A stretch of DNA of 64,000 nucleotides from Bromus sterilis. Taxonomy: Eukaryota; Streptophyta; Magnoliopsida; Poales; Poaceae. The stretch covers positions 98,928,001 through 98,992,000 of the forward strand of contig OX465598.1 in the NCBI GenBank assembly GCA_950022295.1. The letters run 5' to 3'. Position 1 is the stretch's first letter, and each line of letters starts with the position of its first letter. The position numbers and the translations under genes are program-made. Positions 1-10,864 of this stretch are shown piece after piece. The notes beneath the pieces are model-generated. The model made no database searches. It had not been told where the DNA came from and worked only from the letters and a program-made list of their open reading frames with translations.

Positions 1-1221
1 CATCGTGAAGTTATGCGACGATGCAAATGCTTCTGACATGAATGAATGCGATGCTCCTGTGTCAAATAAAACAGTAGCAGGTGCATAATTTATGAGAAGG
101 GTACCCATCACGGTAGCGGCTTGTTCCTGAGCTTCCACAACATCGATGTTGTAAGCATGTCCACGAGCATGAGCAGCAGACCCAGTATTATAGTTGGGGG
201 TCCTGTTGTTGCCACGACCATTTCCGCGGCCAGTAGGGTGAACTACCAGTTGATTCTGAGCCTGTGGGCAGTCTCTGGCAATGTGACCGGGGCGACGACA
301 CTTGAAGCACAGTCCATCCTCAGGACGGAGGTGAGCAGCATTGGGTGGTGGGGGCAGAGCTCTTGGCCTCGGTGGTGGCGGAGGCATACGAGGTGCAGCA
401 TACGAAGGCCTGGGAGCAAGGACAGGTGCCTGGGTCACACTGTGAGGGAGAAAAATACGACGCTTCTGCGTTGCGACCGAAGACGAGCCAACGTCACGAT
501 AGCGCTTCAGCGAGTCCTTATGCTCCATCTGGGCAGTCTCGACGGTGATAGCCTTGTTCACCATGGTGGCGAAGTTGGCGAAATCATGAACGGCAAGAGC
601 GAGCCTGAGGTCTGCATTGAGTCCACGACGAAACTTCTGCTGTCTGCGAGCATCAGTGGTGATCTCTTCTTCCGCATAGCGAGAGAGGTTGAGGAACTCA
701 CGCTGATAGGCCTCAAGAGTCATGTTGCACTGAGTGAGGTTGCGGAATTCTTCCCCCTTGCGATCCATAATCCCCTGAGGAATGTAGCGGGCACGAAAGG
801 CAGTCTGGAATTCATCCCAGGTGATGACTTCACCGACTGGAAGTGAACGCTTGTGGGTGCTCCACCACTGAGCAACGGCGCCTTTCAGATGATAGGACGC
901 AAAGTTCACATAGTCGGCTGGATCGACATTGGCAGACTCCAGCTCGTGAGTAATGTCGTGAAGCCAGTCATCAGCATCCAATGATTGGACAGAGTTGCGG
1001 AACATAGTGGGGTTGAGGTGGGTGAAGTCGTGCAGAGTCACGGTGGCATGCTGATGATGGTGCCCATTCTGATTCGGCTGGGGGAACTGAGCCATGACAT
1101 TCTGCATGAACTTACGGTTCAACTCGAACTGCTGCATCATCGCGGCCATGTAATCCGGCGGAGGAGGTGGGTCGTTGGCACCACGACCACGTCCACGACC
1201 ACGACCACCACGACCAGCCAT
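1..1221 (-). CDS. Gag and start of aspartic protease of chromovirus O1 (open to the window edge)
   Basis: Gag is the capsid/nucleocapsid precursor of the cytoplasmic virus-like particle; the protease matures it. The ATG at 1221 opens a Gly/Arg-rich N-terminus (MAGRGGRGRGRGRG) followed by a proline patch. A retrotransposon gag domain follows (residues about 60-190, with AAQWW/AVAQWW- and AFRARY-type motifs), then a proline-rich linker and one CCHC zinc knuckle (CFKCRRPGHIARDC) near 280-310. The protease active site DTGASHSF is encoded near 30-55. I read no stop codon from 1221 to position 1. The O2 copy (47587-48625) has two adjacent stops and a damaged knuckle, so this is the better-preserved copy. 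A start further downstream is unlikely because the Gly/Arg-rich N-terminus is present in both copies. The end of the ORF is outside the window. Confidence 0.85.
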   Translation of the reverse strand, partial: MAGRGGRGRGRGRGANDPPPPPDYMAAMMQQFELNRKFMQNVMAQFPQPNQNGHHHQHATVTLHDFTHLNPTMFRNSVQSLDADDWLHDITHELESANVDPADYVNFASYHLKGAVAQWWSTHKRSLPVGEVITWDEFQTAFRARYIPQGIMDRKGEEFRNLTQCNMTLEAYQREFLNLSRYAEEEITTDARRQQKFRRGLNADLRLALAVHDFANFATMVNKAITVETAQMEHKDSLKRYRDVGSSSVATQKRRIFLPHSVTQAPVLAPRPSYAAPRMPPPPPRPRALPPPPNAAHLRPEDGLCFKCRRPGHIARDCPQAQNQLVVHPTGRGNGRGNNRTPNYNTGSAAHARGHAYNIDVVEAQEQAATVMGTLLINYAPATVLFDTGASHSFMSEAFASSHNFTM

Positions 1222-1856
1222 CCTGCTAGAATTTAACAGGGGTATTTCAGCGATGAAAATTTAACGAGATACCGGTAATAAGCAAGAGGTAATGCGACAA
1301 CAAAGAGGGGGCGCGGATATATAGGAGTAGTCATATAAGACTTACACATGCACACATGGAATCAATCGAAAATCGGGCAGCGTAACGTCGTAGAAATTAA
1401 GGAAAAAGGACACACTAGGCGGCGTGCAGACCGTGGTAAGGATTACACGACGCAACATAGATTCCACTATGTCAATCACGCCGCAAGAAAACTGTTGGTC
1501 ACAGGAGTTAATGCCAGAGAACGCGCGGCCTGCCCAGAATGAGAATGGGATCCGCGGTCCGGGACCTGGGGTAGAACTCCTGCGACACGACTCAATCAAT
1601 GGGGAAGCACCAAAACACTGGGTGGAATCAAGAGAACATGATCCTAATGTCAGAGTTAGTAAAACTTACCAGCAAGGATAAGAGAGTAGAGACCCAGAGC
1701 ATAGGTAAGGAGAAAAGGATCCTAATACCATAGATATCACACGTAGTGACATCGATGTGGGCCCGTAAGCCAAATATTAAGTTAGCAAAATAGTTTTTCA
1801 AAGACTAGACTCAACTTCGACCAAGTAGTGGTGGGGTGGCTTCCTACACGAAGTCA
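1222..1856 (-). other. Untranslated leader of chromovirus O1
   Basis: About 635 bases lie between the primer binding site and the gag ATG. I see no coding potential; the short ORFs here are not preserved as a family feature. The sequence is repeated at 48626-49260 with few differences. It presumably carries the packaging and dimerisation signals of the genomic RNA, which is inference. Confidence 0.7.
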
Positions 1857-1868
1857 GCTCTGATACCA
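1857..1868 (-). promoter_or_regulatory. Primer binding site of O1 (initiator tRNA-Met type)
   Basis: On the minus strand this reads TGGTATCAGAGC, the classic match to the 3' end of plant initiator tRNA-Met used to prime minus-strand DNA synthesis. It starts three bases after the LTR end at 1872. The identical site of O2 is at 49261-49272. Confidence 0.9.
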
Positions 1869-4800
1869 ACTTGTGACGCCCCCAAAATCATTCCGTGTAC
1901 AGTAATCATACACGCAGGGTACACGGCTGAGATTAGGGTGCCACGGTGAGAATATCACAGCACAACACTAAACACAAAAGGATAAACCAATATGTTACAA
2001 TACCAGGGATCACGAGGATCCAAATACATAAGTTATACAATCACAATATCTGAGTACAGACATAGTTAGTCAAGCTTTTCCTTAAGAAGGCTAGCACAAA
2101 TAGCATCATAGATACAGATCGAACAGGCGAGGCCTCCTGCCTGGGATCCACCGAACTACTCCTGGTCAACGGGGAACTCGATGTCGTAGTAGTCGCCTCC
2201 GGGGTACTCCTGCTCCTGGGCTCCAACGTCGGCTGCAGCGGCCGATCAGGCAAAGCCAAAAGGGGAAATAAAGCAAAGGTGAGTATCTAGCATACCCGCG
2301 AGTCTTACGTCCGCTACTAAGCAATTATGCATGTATCAAATGGAAAGGGGAGGCTATATATAGTGGACTGCAAGATCGAAATCAGAATAAGGGTAAGAAG
2401 CTAGGCCTAACGAAGACTAGCATCTTCCGACAAGTCTTGCAGCATGAGAAGAGAATAGCCAACAGTTCAATGAAAGCATAAAGTAACAATGCAGCAGAAG
2501 TTGCTGCAGCATTGTATAATAGTAAGTTGTATTATATAACAATTAACAATGCCTCCGAGAATCCCTCCTCGACTTCCCTGCGAGGAAGAAAACCCGGAAC
2601 CAATCAATTTAGTAGTAGTAGTTTGTAGTAGTAGAGTCTGGCTTCAGCATAAAGCGTCCTGTTACCATGGACACGACTATCCGAATAGATTATCATCCCT
2701 GCAGGGGCTGCACTACTGTTACCCTACACGCTCGGATCTCCAGGGTGGCGTACACCTTGTCAGGGAATGCCCCACCGAGGCTATCCGATACGCCGAAGTC
2801 CATCCTTCGAGCTCAACAGAGAGGCCATCCGCCGGTCTAAATCCTAAGTACAAAGGAACTTTGGACCCCTGTCCTTTGTACTCATGCACGGTACGCGACT
2901 GGCCGGTGAAGCAGACCCACTTCCCACTACCGGAGTAAGCGGTCCAAGCTCGGCAATCAGCCCGAGGTAAACTGACGTCTGAAGAGCCTTCGAACGAGGC
3001 CACAACGCAGAGGGCCCACACCGTAATCCCACGTGGAGGTAGTGCGTAAAGGGCACGACGACCCACTCAAGTCATCCACCTGATCCATTAAGCATTTTAA
3101 TTATTATTTGTCGGAACAACCGTTATCGTTGTCCTTATTTAGGTGATCCGCGGACAACGATAACAGCCAGGTCGACCCCCATTACCAGAGCCAGTGGCCG
3201 CCTGCCCTGTCGTCCCACCAACTCATGCGGTTACCAACAAGGTGAACCGTCTCCTTACTTTGTCTCGCGTTTGCTCCGAAGAGCTCGACTTTCATACAAC
3301 AGGATATATGTCGGCCACGAACAGTACCAGGCCCGCCGCACACCGGTGGAATACACCTGACCCGTCGTTCCGCTAAAATACCCTGCGCGGGCACCGTTGG
3401 GTCACCCGACTCCTTACCTTTAAGGACACCCGTGGATCAGTACCCTAGGCCGGCTATACAAAGTCAGCCTCGAATGGAGTACAAGGATTACTCCTCGATA
3501 GCTCACACTTGAGGTGGCTCGGCAGAACCAGGGTAGGGGCCTATATCGGTGTCTGCTCTGAACCGTACCTGTAGCAGTTTATAATGTATTGTTTCCACGA
3601 TCACTCCCAGAGTGATCACGGCCCGCTATCTAATCCTATTGACTAACAAGGCGCAGGGCTAACTGCTGATTATAAGACATATATATAGGGCAGCATAGGA
3701 TAGCGGAAAAGTAATCAAGGGGCGACAATGATAAGCTATGCAGTTGAATAGGATTGTAACGTAGCAATAGAAGAAATGCCTAGTGCAAGAAATGTATGGA
3801 AAGATAGGCGATATCTGGGGAAGAGAATGGCTCTGCTTGCCTGGAAGCTCGACGGTAGTAGTCGTACTCAGCGGCGGTGTAGTCGGCGGTAGCAGGGTCT
3901 ACCGGAGAATAAAGGGGGGAAGAAACAGTGAATATAAAGCAAACATAGCAATCAAATGCATGACATGACAGATGAAATGTTATCGGTGCTCTAACGTATT
4001 ACGATGCACTCAGCTCGGAGCGGAAATTCATCCGGGGATGAACTACCGGCTCCAGGTGATTACCGGACAGGGTGTCCGGAGGGGGAAGGTACCATGCCGG
4101 AGGTGTCGTGGACATCCGACACAAGTGTGGGTGGTGTATCCGGGTTAGTTGATCTATTCTGAACAACTTTCGTGTTCGAAATAAATTCATCCGGGTACTT
4201 TTAACAGTACCGGACAATTCATCGGACAGATGGTCCGGAGGGGAAACGTCGATGTTCGTTGTGTTAGAGGGGGCTGGTAGACCAACGGATAGCGTATCCG
4301 TATTTGTTGTATTTTTCTGATCAATTTTCATGTATAAAGTTTTTGAATCTGACTTACGGTTTAAAAGATATTCAATTTTTAAAGTTTTAACACAATTTAA
4401 ATCATTTTCTAGATTTTCTTTTAATATTTAATTCAAACATTATCCACAGAGGGGTTGACTGGTCAAACCTGACCAGTGGGTCCCATTGGTCAGCCTCACA
4501 CTGATAATAAAAATATTTAATCAATTTAAATAGGGCCAGGGCCCACATGTCATACACTGTAATTTATCTAAATTCTTTTAAATATTAATCTGACAGTGGG
4601 GTCAAGATGTCATAGACTCAGGGTTTTAACTTAAAAATTTATTTAACAGGGCATAACTAATGGCCTAGGGCCCACTGGTCATTGACTCCCTAGTTAACAA
4701 TTCATTTAACTTAATTCAATTGGGGGTGGGGTCCTGCTGTCATAGGGACATTAAGCAAATTATGCACTAACTTAATTATCCATGTTAATTAACAGAAGCT

Positions 4801-4948
4801 GGCCCCACATGGCAGTGGCACATGGCCACTCCACGGCTCACAGCCGGCACGGCCATGGGCACAACCTTGGTCGGCGACAAGCAGCGCCGCCGACGGGGCC
4901 AACAGTGGGGGGGGGGGGGGGCGAGCCGCGGCAAGTGGTGGCCAGGGG

Positions 4949-6279
4949 AGTGCATTGGGTGCTAATAGTTTGAGTGTCCTCAACAATTTGGATAGTGGCA
5001 ACTGTGTGGTGTGTAGGAAGACTCTTAATTCTATCCTCTTCCTCTTTTTCTCTAGCCCATCTTTCTTTAAGTTTAGCCATCATCCTAATATTTTCATTGA
5101 TTTGTAACTGGATAGCATTAATAGGAGTGGCTTTATTCTCCTCAAGGGGGGAGGTTCTAATTTTAAGCACCTCAATATCAAGGGCTAAGCTTTCTACCTT
5201 CAAAGAGAGATTATCTATTTTAGATAATTTCTCTTCTACATTTTTGTTGAAGGCTTTTTGGGTAGTGATAAAGTCTCTAAGCATGCTTTCTAATTCAGAA
5301 GAGGGGTTCTTGTTGCTAGGGTAAGTGTTGTTGTTCCCATAGTTAGATGGAAACGGTCTAGGATTGCTAGCAAACTTTCCCTATTAGCACTGTTGTTGAA
5401 GTTGTTTCTAGCAATAAAGTTCACATCTACTTGTTCTTGAGCAACCAAAGAATTTAAAGGAACATCATGAGGATCAATAGAAGGTTGCTTGGTAAGTAGA
5501 GACATAATTAAATCAACTTTTTCATTGAGGGAGGTAATTTCATCGACATAGTTTACCTTCCTACCTGTTGGAGCGTGTTCGGTGTGCCATTGGGAATAAT
5601 TGGTCATCATCTCATCGAGAAGCTTTGTGGCAGCACCAAGTGTAGTTGACATAAAGGTTCCTCTCGCGGCCGAATCTAACAGGTTCCGCGAGGTAAAGTT
5701 CAAGCCTGCATAAAAAGTCTGGATAACCATCTAGGTAGTCAAACCATGTGTAGGGCATTTCTTAACAAGAGATTTCATTCGTTCCCAATCTTGGGCAACG
5801 TGTTCATTATCCAATTGCTTAAAATTCATAATATTACTCCTCAATTGGATAATCTTAGCAGGAGGGTAGTACTTCCCTATAAAAGCATCTTTGCACTTAT
5901 CCCAAGAATCTATGCTATTTCTAGGCAAAGATTGAAACCAGGTTTTAGCGTCTCCCCTTAAAGAGAAAGGAAAGAGCTTAAGCTTAACAACATCACCTTC
6001 TACTTCTTTATACTTTTGCATATCACATAATTCAACAAAATTATTCAAGTGTAAAGCAACATCATCTCCATCACCAGAGAACTGATCTCTCATAACAAGG
6101 TTTAGCAAAGCAGGTTTAATTTCATAAGAGGTAGCTGAAGTGGCAGGTGTGGCAATGGGAGTGCAGATAAAGTCCTGGTTGTTGTGACTAGTGAAGTCAC
6201 ACAACTTGGTGTTTTCAGTGGAACCCATAGTAGCAGCAAGTGTGGCAGATTTTTTTGTAGTTTTTGATAAAAGACACAA
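4949..6279 (-). pseudogene. Gag of element C, left copy, truncated and broken
   Basis: Athila-lineage Gag, the particle structural protein. The probable start is the ATG at 6228 (MGSTENTKL...); an in-frame upstream ATG lies at 6279. The retrotransposon gag domain is recognised by a LRGDAKTWFQSLP-like motif and by GKYYPPAKI. A TAG at 5731-5733 replaces a tryptophan codon that is intact at the same place in the right copy. A one-base deletion near 5383 shifts the frame, which resumes at 5284 with a coiled-coil-like stretch (MLRDFITTQKAF...). The gene is cut at 4949, where it runs into the chromovirus LTR. The apparent ORF tail across the junction (4838-4948, proline-rich) is an artefact of the fusion. 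Confidence 0.85.
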
Positions 6280-6363
6280 AGATAAAAACTGAAAGATAAA
6301 CTAACAAGACTAAAAAACAAAGGTAAAGGGTAGTGTGCAACTCCCCTATCTTAGCACTTGGAG

Positions 6364-6381
6364 TCCCCGGCAACGGCGCCA
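6364..6381 (-). promoter_or_regulatory. Primer binding site of C, left copy (tRNA-Asp type)
   Basis: The minus strand reads TGGCGCCGTTGCCGGGGA, complementary to the 3' end of plant tRNA-Asp, as is usual for the Athila lineage. It separates the LTR on its right from the gag on its left. An identical site is at 13038-13055. Confidence 0.88.
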
Positions 6382-6391
6382 GAAATACTCT

Positions 6392-8022
6392 TGCTTATTG
6401 CCTTCTCGCCCTTCGTTGGTAGGCCCCAAGTGGAAGGCGTGATGCAGTACATCAGCGAGTTTTCCCTCAGTAAAGATACCAAGGTTTGTCTCCAGTAGGA
6501 CTCCAGAGATGATAAGTAGGTGTCAGCGGCGCAACTGACGCGGACCTGCGCACAGACCTAGATAACTTTGTTCCCAACGAAGTTCAGAGAGGTTGTCAAT
6601 CTCTCCGGTCTTGTTGTTCACAAATGATAAAACGCAAGGGGATAATGATAGCAACTTGAAAGTAAATGCAGAAAAGTAAATATAGCTTGGAAACAATAAT
6701 GAGGATATGGACCGGGATACGTGATGTTCGCTAGTGATGTCTCTCTCCCAAAAGACGATAAAAATTGCTATGCGAGGTAAACAAATTACAGAAAGGCAAT
6801 TGACAGGATTATGAACGCACCGCAATGCTAACTATGCTACAAAAGAAAGGAAGAGGTTCAAAAGCACGGGCATTACGCCAAAGTAAGTAGACCGAAATCC
6901 ATTTGCATCTACTACTAATCATCCACCTTGAGATATCTATCCAGAACATCTCGCTGGTATTAAGTTGCGAGCCCCACCCAAAGTGTAAACCCAAAGCAAC
7001 AGACAACTGCATTAAAAAGAACTTTGCGTAAAGTAAACAATCCTTGTAACCGCGGTTACAAGCACCGTTGTTTTCCCCCTTGTGGCAACAACACATCCCC
7101 TAGACTCATGTTTCTGTCACTCAAGCATGTTATCGGGGAGGCATGAACCCACAATCTAGCACAACGCTCCCTCTTGGAGTCACTACCTACTACTTGGCCA
7201 AAGCAATAAACAGCAACGGAGAGCATGCAAGAATTACTTAGGAACAAAAATACAAGAGATAAGAACCAAATATATTACTCTATCACAATCTGAACATAAT
7301 CTCATAATCCACCAGATCCGATCAAACTCAACATAGCAATAGCAGAAATATTACAAAGGTGCCTCAATCATGTAGGGCAGCTCACGAGGTCTAAACAATG
7401 AAGATCAAAGAGGGGAGGAGAACATCACATAGCTACTGATCACGGACCCATGGTCCAAGGAAAACTACTCACGAGACATCCGGGGAGCATCCATGGTGGA
7501 GAGGAGGCTCCCGGAGGTCAATCCTCCCTCCGGAAGGGTGCCGGGAAGAGGTCTTCTGGTGCTCCCGATCTTGGAAGCGCGGCGACGGCGGAACAGAGGC
7601 GAGTTCGCGGAATAGGGTTCTCGTTCTGGAGTTTTCCCGTGACGGGGGATAAATAGGCGAAAGGGGGCAGCCAGAGGTGGCCCAGAGGCCCCAGGCGCCC
7701 CCTGGCGCGGCCAGGGGTGGGGCCGCGCCGGGTGGCCGCCTAGGCCCCCTTGCTCCCCTCTGGCCGCTCCCGGGCTCTTCTCGAAGCTTCCATCACGCTG
7801 ATTTTTTATCTGAATTTTCCCGAATTTTTCTGGCACTTTTTATATGGGGGAAAACTGAAATAGAAAAACAGCAGAAAACAGGAACTGGCACTGGGGTTCA
7901 CCGAGTTAATAGGTTAGTCCAAATATGATAAAATATGTATGAAAGTGTATCTAGATCATAGCAATATCACACAAAACATGCATGGAGCAAGCAGAAATTA
8001 TCGATACGTTTTGGACGTATCA
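6392..8022 (-). mobile_element. Middle LTR of element C (full length, about 1.63 kb)
   Basis: On the minus strand it begins TGATACGTCCAAAACGTATC at 8022 and ends near 6392; the exact end is uncertain because no flanking host copy is left. The left side joins a primer binding site and gag, and the right side a polypurine tract and internal DNA, so it is shared by two internal domains. It contains the GC-rich motif GGCGCGGCCAGGGG (about 7706-7718) and an upstream TATA-like CTATTTATCC (minus strand, near 7650). The right LTR lacks about 525 bases present here (roughly 6597-7120). Confidence 0.82.
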
Positions 8023-8037
8023 ACATCCCCAAGCTTA
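8023..8037 (-). promoter_or_regulatory. Polypurine tract of element C
   Basis: On the minus strand AAGCTTGGGGATGT abuts the LTR start TGATACG. This is the expected place for the primer of plus-strand DNA synthesis. The core AAGCTTGGGGAT recurs at 10157-10166 and 10213-10222. Confidence 0.75.
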
Positions 8038-10864
8038 ATTCCTGCTCGTCCTTGAGTAGGTAAATGATAACAAGCATAATTTCTGTGGTGACATGCTAGC
8101 AACCATAAAAGAACTTTGAAAAGTAAAGCAATCAAGGTTAGAGATTCAATTCAAGTCATAACAGGCAAGAGTCTATATTAGCATTGAAACAAGTAACAAA
8201 AGAACAAAAGGTGCAAGAGCTCTTGCTGTCCGTGACTCGAATGTCTCCAAATGGTGTTTGCGTGCAAGAAAGGAGGATAGGGAATACGAGAGAAAAAAAT
8301 ATTTTTGTTGAGAACTCAATCTACTAAAGTTTCACACTTGGTCCTCTTTGGAATCTTATCTTGACTCGTCCCCAGACCACTAGCGAGGTACAAGTCAATT
8401 TGATCCACTCCTTTTCGATATTTTGAGCACTCATGCAATGGATGAGCGTAAGCACGAGAGTTGACACTTAGGATGGCAAAGAGAGAAATATGGTGGAGGA
8501 GGAAGACAAAAAGGATGAGAAAGGCTCACATCAATGAGGACAATCATAGGCAAGAGATGCCAAATGATAGATATGATGTGAGGAGTAGGGATTGCCATGC
8601 AACGGATGCACATACGAGCTAGTAAGCTCTCCAACGAACTAGTGGGGGTGCATCTAACTTGCTCGCTCATGAAGACCTAGAGCTCGTTTGAGGAGGCTCA
8701 TCCTTGGAATATGCAAGCCAAGTTCTGTAGTGTGAAGGTCCCCACATAGCTATATGCATAATGATCATCTCTATGGAGTACAAGGATATAAAGGGAGTAC
8801 TAGTGTGGATCTCTCAAAAGGATAGTAGTGTTGCCCCTTTCTCTCTTTTTATTTATTTTTCTCTTTTTTTATTTTTTTTTATTTTTTTGTGGCCTCAATG
8901 GCTCTTTCTATTTAACTCTCATTTGTCCTCTTTGGGATCTTTTATTGTGTCCACTTCGGGATCTTTTCCTCACTTAAGGACAACACTCTATTTTACAAGA
9001 AGGTAAAGGAGATCTTTCACACTTTACAAGGTACTCAAAATCATAAAGAAGATGTAACTATCATGATGTATGCAATGTATGTTGCTGCCAGTGTAGCAGG
9101 AACATGAATGACATGAAGATCAAGTCATGAAGAGGTGGAAGTTGCATGGCAATATAACTCGGAAAGGCTATGGAAATGCCTTGATAGGTAGGTATGGTGG
9201 CTGTTTTGAGGAAGGATAAAGGGAGGCTTATGATGACAGAGCGTATCATGCCAAGGGTTTGGATGTACCGGCGAAGGTGGACACCAACTCTCGGAGTGAG
9301 AAGAAGGCAATGCACGGCACAGGAGAGGCTAGCAAAATATGGGAAGGTGGAAGTGTCAACTTTCAATACTTACATTAGTCCGAAGAACTCATGCACTTAT
9401 TATCGGTAACTCTCAATCTAATGAGGAGGTTCACAAAGAGACAAGTACCCCGAGGAGGAGTGTATGGGGGTTTGGTTATCCTTGCGCATCCTCGACTCAT
9501 GGTACGTGAGTGTTCTCTGATATTCGACCCCTCAGAAGAGTAGTGATCCATCTAGTAGCTAGAGTTCTCAACTAGTTTGGTAGGTTTTGAAAATAAACAC
9601 GGATTGCCCAAAATACGACACCTATCACTAATAGGCTAGAGCTCTTGACACCAAAAGTTCAAACATTACTCACAACAATACCTCAAAACTATTACAAGCT
9701 ACTACTAGAATTAAATAGCAACCTCAATTACCTACTTTCAAGACAAGACACAACTCAGTGCAACAACCAACTCTCTTAACAAGATAAACATGAAAACTAA
9801 AAAGAGTTGCAGCAACAAACTAAACAAAAGCCAAAGCTCTTGCTAAAGACAAACTAAGACTAAAACTAAACATGGCAGTAGCTATGAAAAGATAAAGAAC
9901 ACACAACAGCAAAAAGATAGGCATGAAGAATCCTATGATGTGTTCTAGATTTTGAAAGTGGAGCGTGTTTCTCTCCCACACAAAGTAAGAAAGGATCTAA
10001 CTTGTTATGAACAGCAAGCAAAGCTAAAGAAAACTAAAAACAAAACCTTAGAGCGAGACTCTCCAAGCATAGCACATAACGCATGAAGTGATAAAAATAT
10101 AGTGAGACAAAGGACGAACTGATGATTGTTGATGGAGAAGGGGATGCACGGGGGAATCCCCAAGCTTAGATGCTTGAGTCTCCTTGAATATTTATTGGGG
10201 ATGCGTGGGGGCATCCCCAAGCTTGAGCGCTTGACACTCCTGGATCTTCTTTCATCATCTTCCAACGCACACTTGAAAACTCCCTTCATACATAACTCAT
10301 CATAAGCTGATTAGAGAGGTTAGTACCCTTAATAAATAATTTTTATCCACTGGATATAAAGATAAACTTGAAGAGCTACTGTTTCTCAAGAGTGCCAAAA
10401 AGTTTTTGCAAAGAAAAAGCAAGCTTAAGGTTTGCAAATGTTACGAGAGACAAAACGTGGCAGAATCTGTGAAAAACAGAACAGCAGGTAGTAAAGAATT
10501 TTTTAGGGATACTTCTGCAACTCAAATAAAAAAACTCAGAACATACGGAAGTTTCATAATTGTATAGAGCATGCTGTGTAAAAATTTCAGCTCAAACAGA
10601 TGAACTGGGATTTTTCTGGAATTTTTTTCTAGTCACGAGGACAGAATCTGTTTTCTAGACAGCATGTCACAACTTTTACTTCCCTTGCCGTATGAGGCTA
10701 AAATTGGCACAAAGCTTGAAAAATAAAGATACAATGATGTTGCTACAGTAGTAAAAATCACCAAGACACAACAAAAGAAAAAATAAAAACCTAAATTCGT
10801 TGTGGGCTGCCTCCCGAAAGCGCTTCTTTAAAGCCATTAGCTAGGCATGATGCAAAAAGAAGAA
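8038..10864 (-). other. Non-coding internal region of element C where pol would be
   Basis: About 2.8 kb separates the protease fragment from the polypurine tract. I find no RT, RNase H or integrase motif in any frame, only short ORFs with no recognisable domain. It is A/T-rich, with a T-rich tract near 8838-8890. Loss or replacement of pol makes C non-autonomous. Confidence 0.75.
10138..10242 (-). repeat. Two 57-base repeats resembling the polypurine tract of C
   Basis: Two similar units begin at about 10140 and 10197. Each has GGGGATGC, a short G-rich spacer and ATCCCCAAGCTT. In the second, GGGGATGC and GCATCCCC can form a hairpin. On the minus strand both contain AAGCTTGGGGAT, the core of the element's polypurine tract at 8023-8037. 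Confidence 0.7.

Larger units (their letters stand above)
1..1871 (-). mobile_element. Chromovirus O1: left-hand internal domain (gag/protease end), partial
   Basis: This is the 5' part of a Ty3/gypsy internal domain read on the minus strand: primer binding site, leader, gag and the start of the protease. It runs off the left edge. It matches 18347-18525 plus 47587-49275 of O2 almost base for base; position 1 corresponds to about 18347. Instead of ending at a 5' LTR with host DNA beyond, it abuts the LTR at 1872-15067, whose other end joins the pol of O2. That makes it one unit of a tandem array. Its reading frame is better preserved than that of O2. Confidence 0.88.

Noticed and set aside
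121..846. A 241-codon plus-strand open frame near the left edge
   Set aside because: It is the complement of the minus-strand O1 gag; the same shadow appears at 47749-48250. No recognisable domain on the plus strand.
1..1871. O1 as an unrelated element into which O2 inserted
   Set aside because: No target-site duplication or second LTR separates them; a single LTR has internal DNA on both sides in the correct order for a tandem.
4838..5284. 148-codon frame with a proline-rich tail
   Set aside because: The tail is chromovirus LTR sequence fused by the deletion at 4948/4949; only the part from 4949 on is gag of C.
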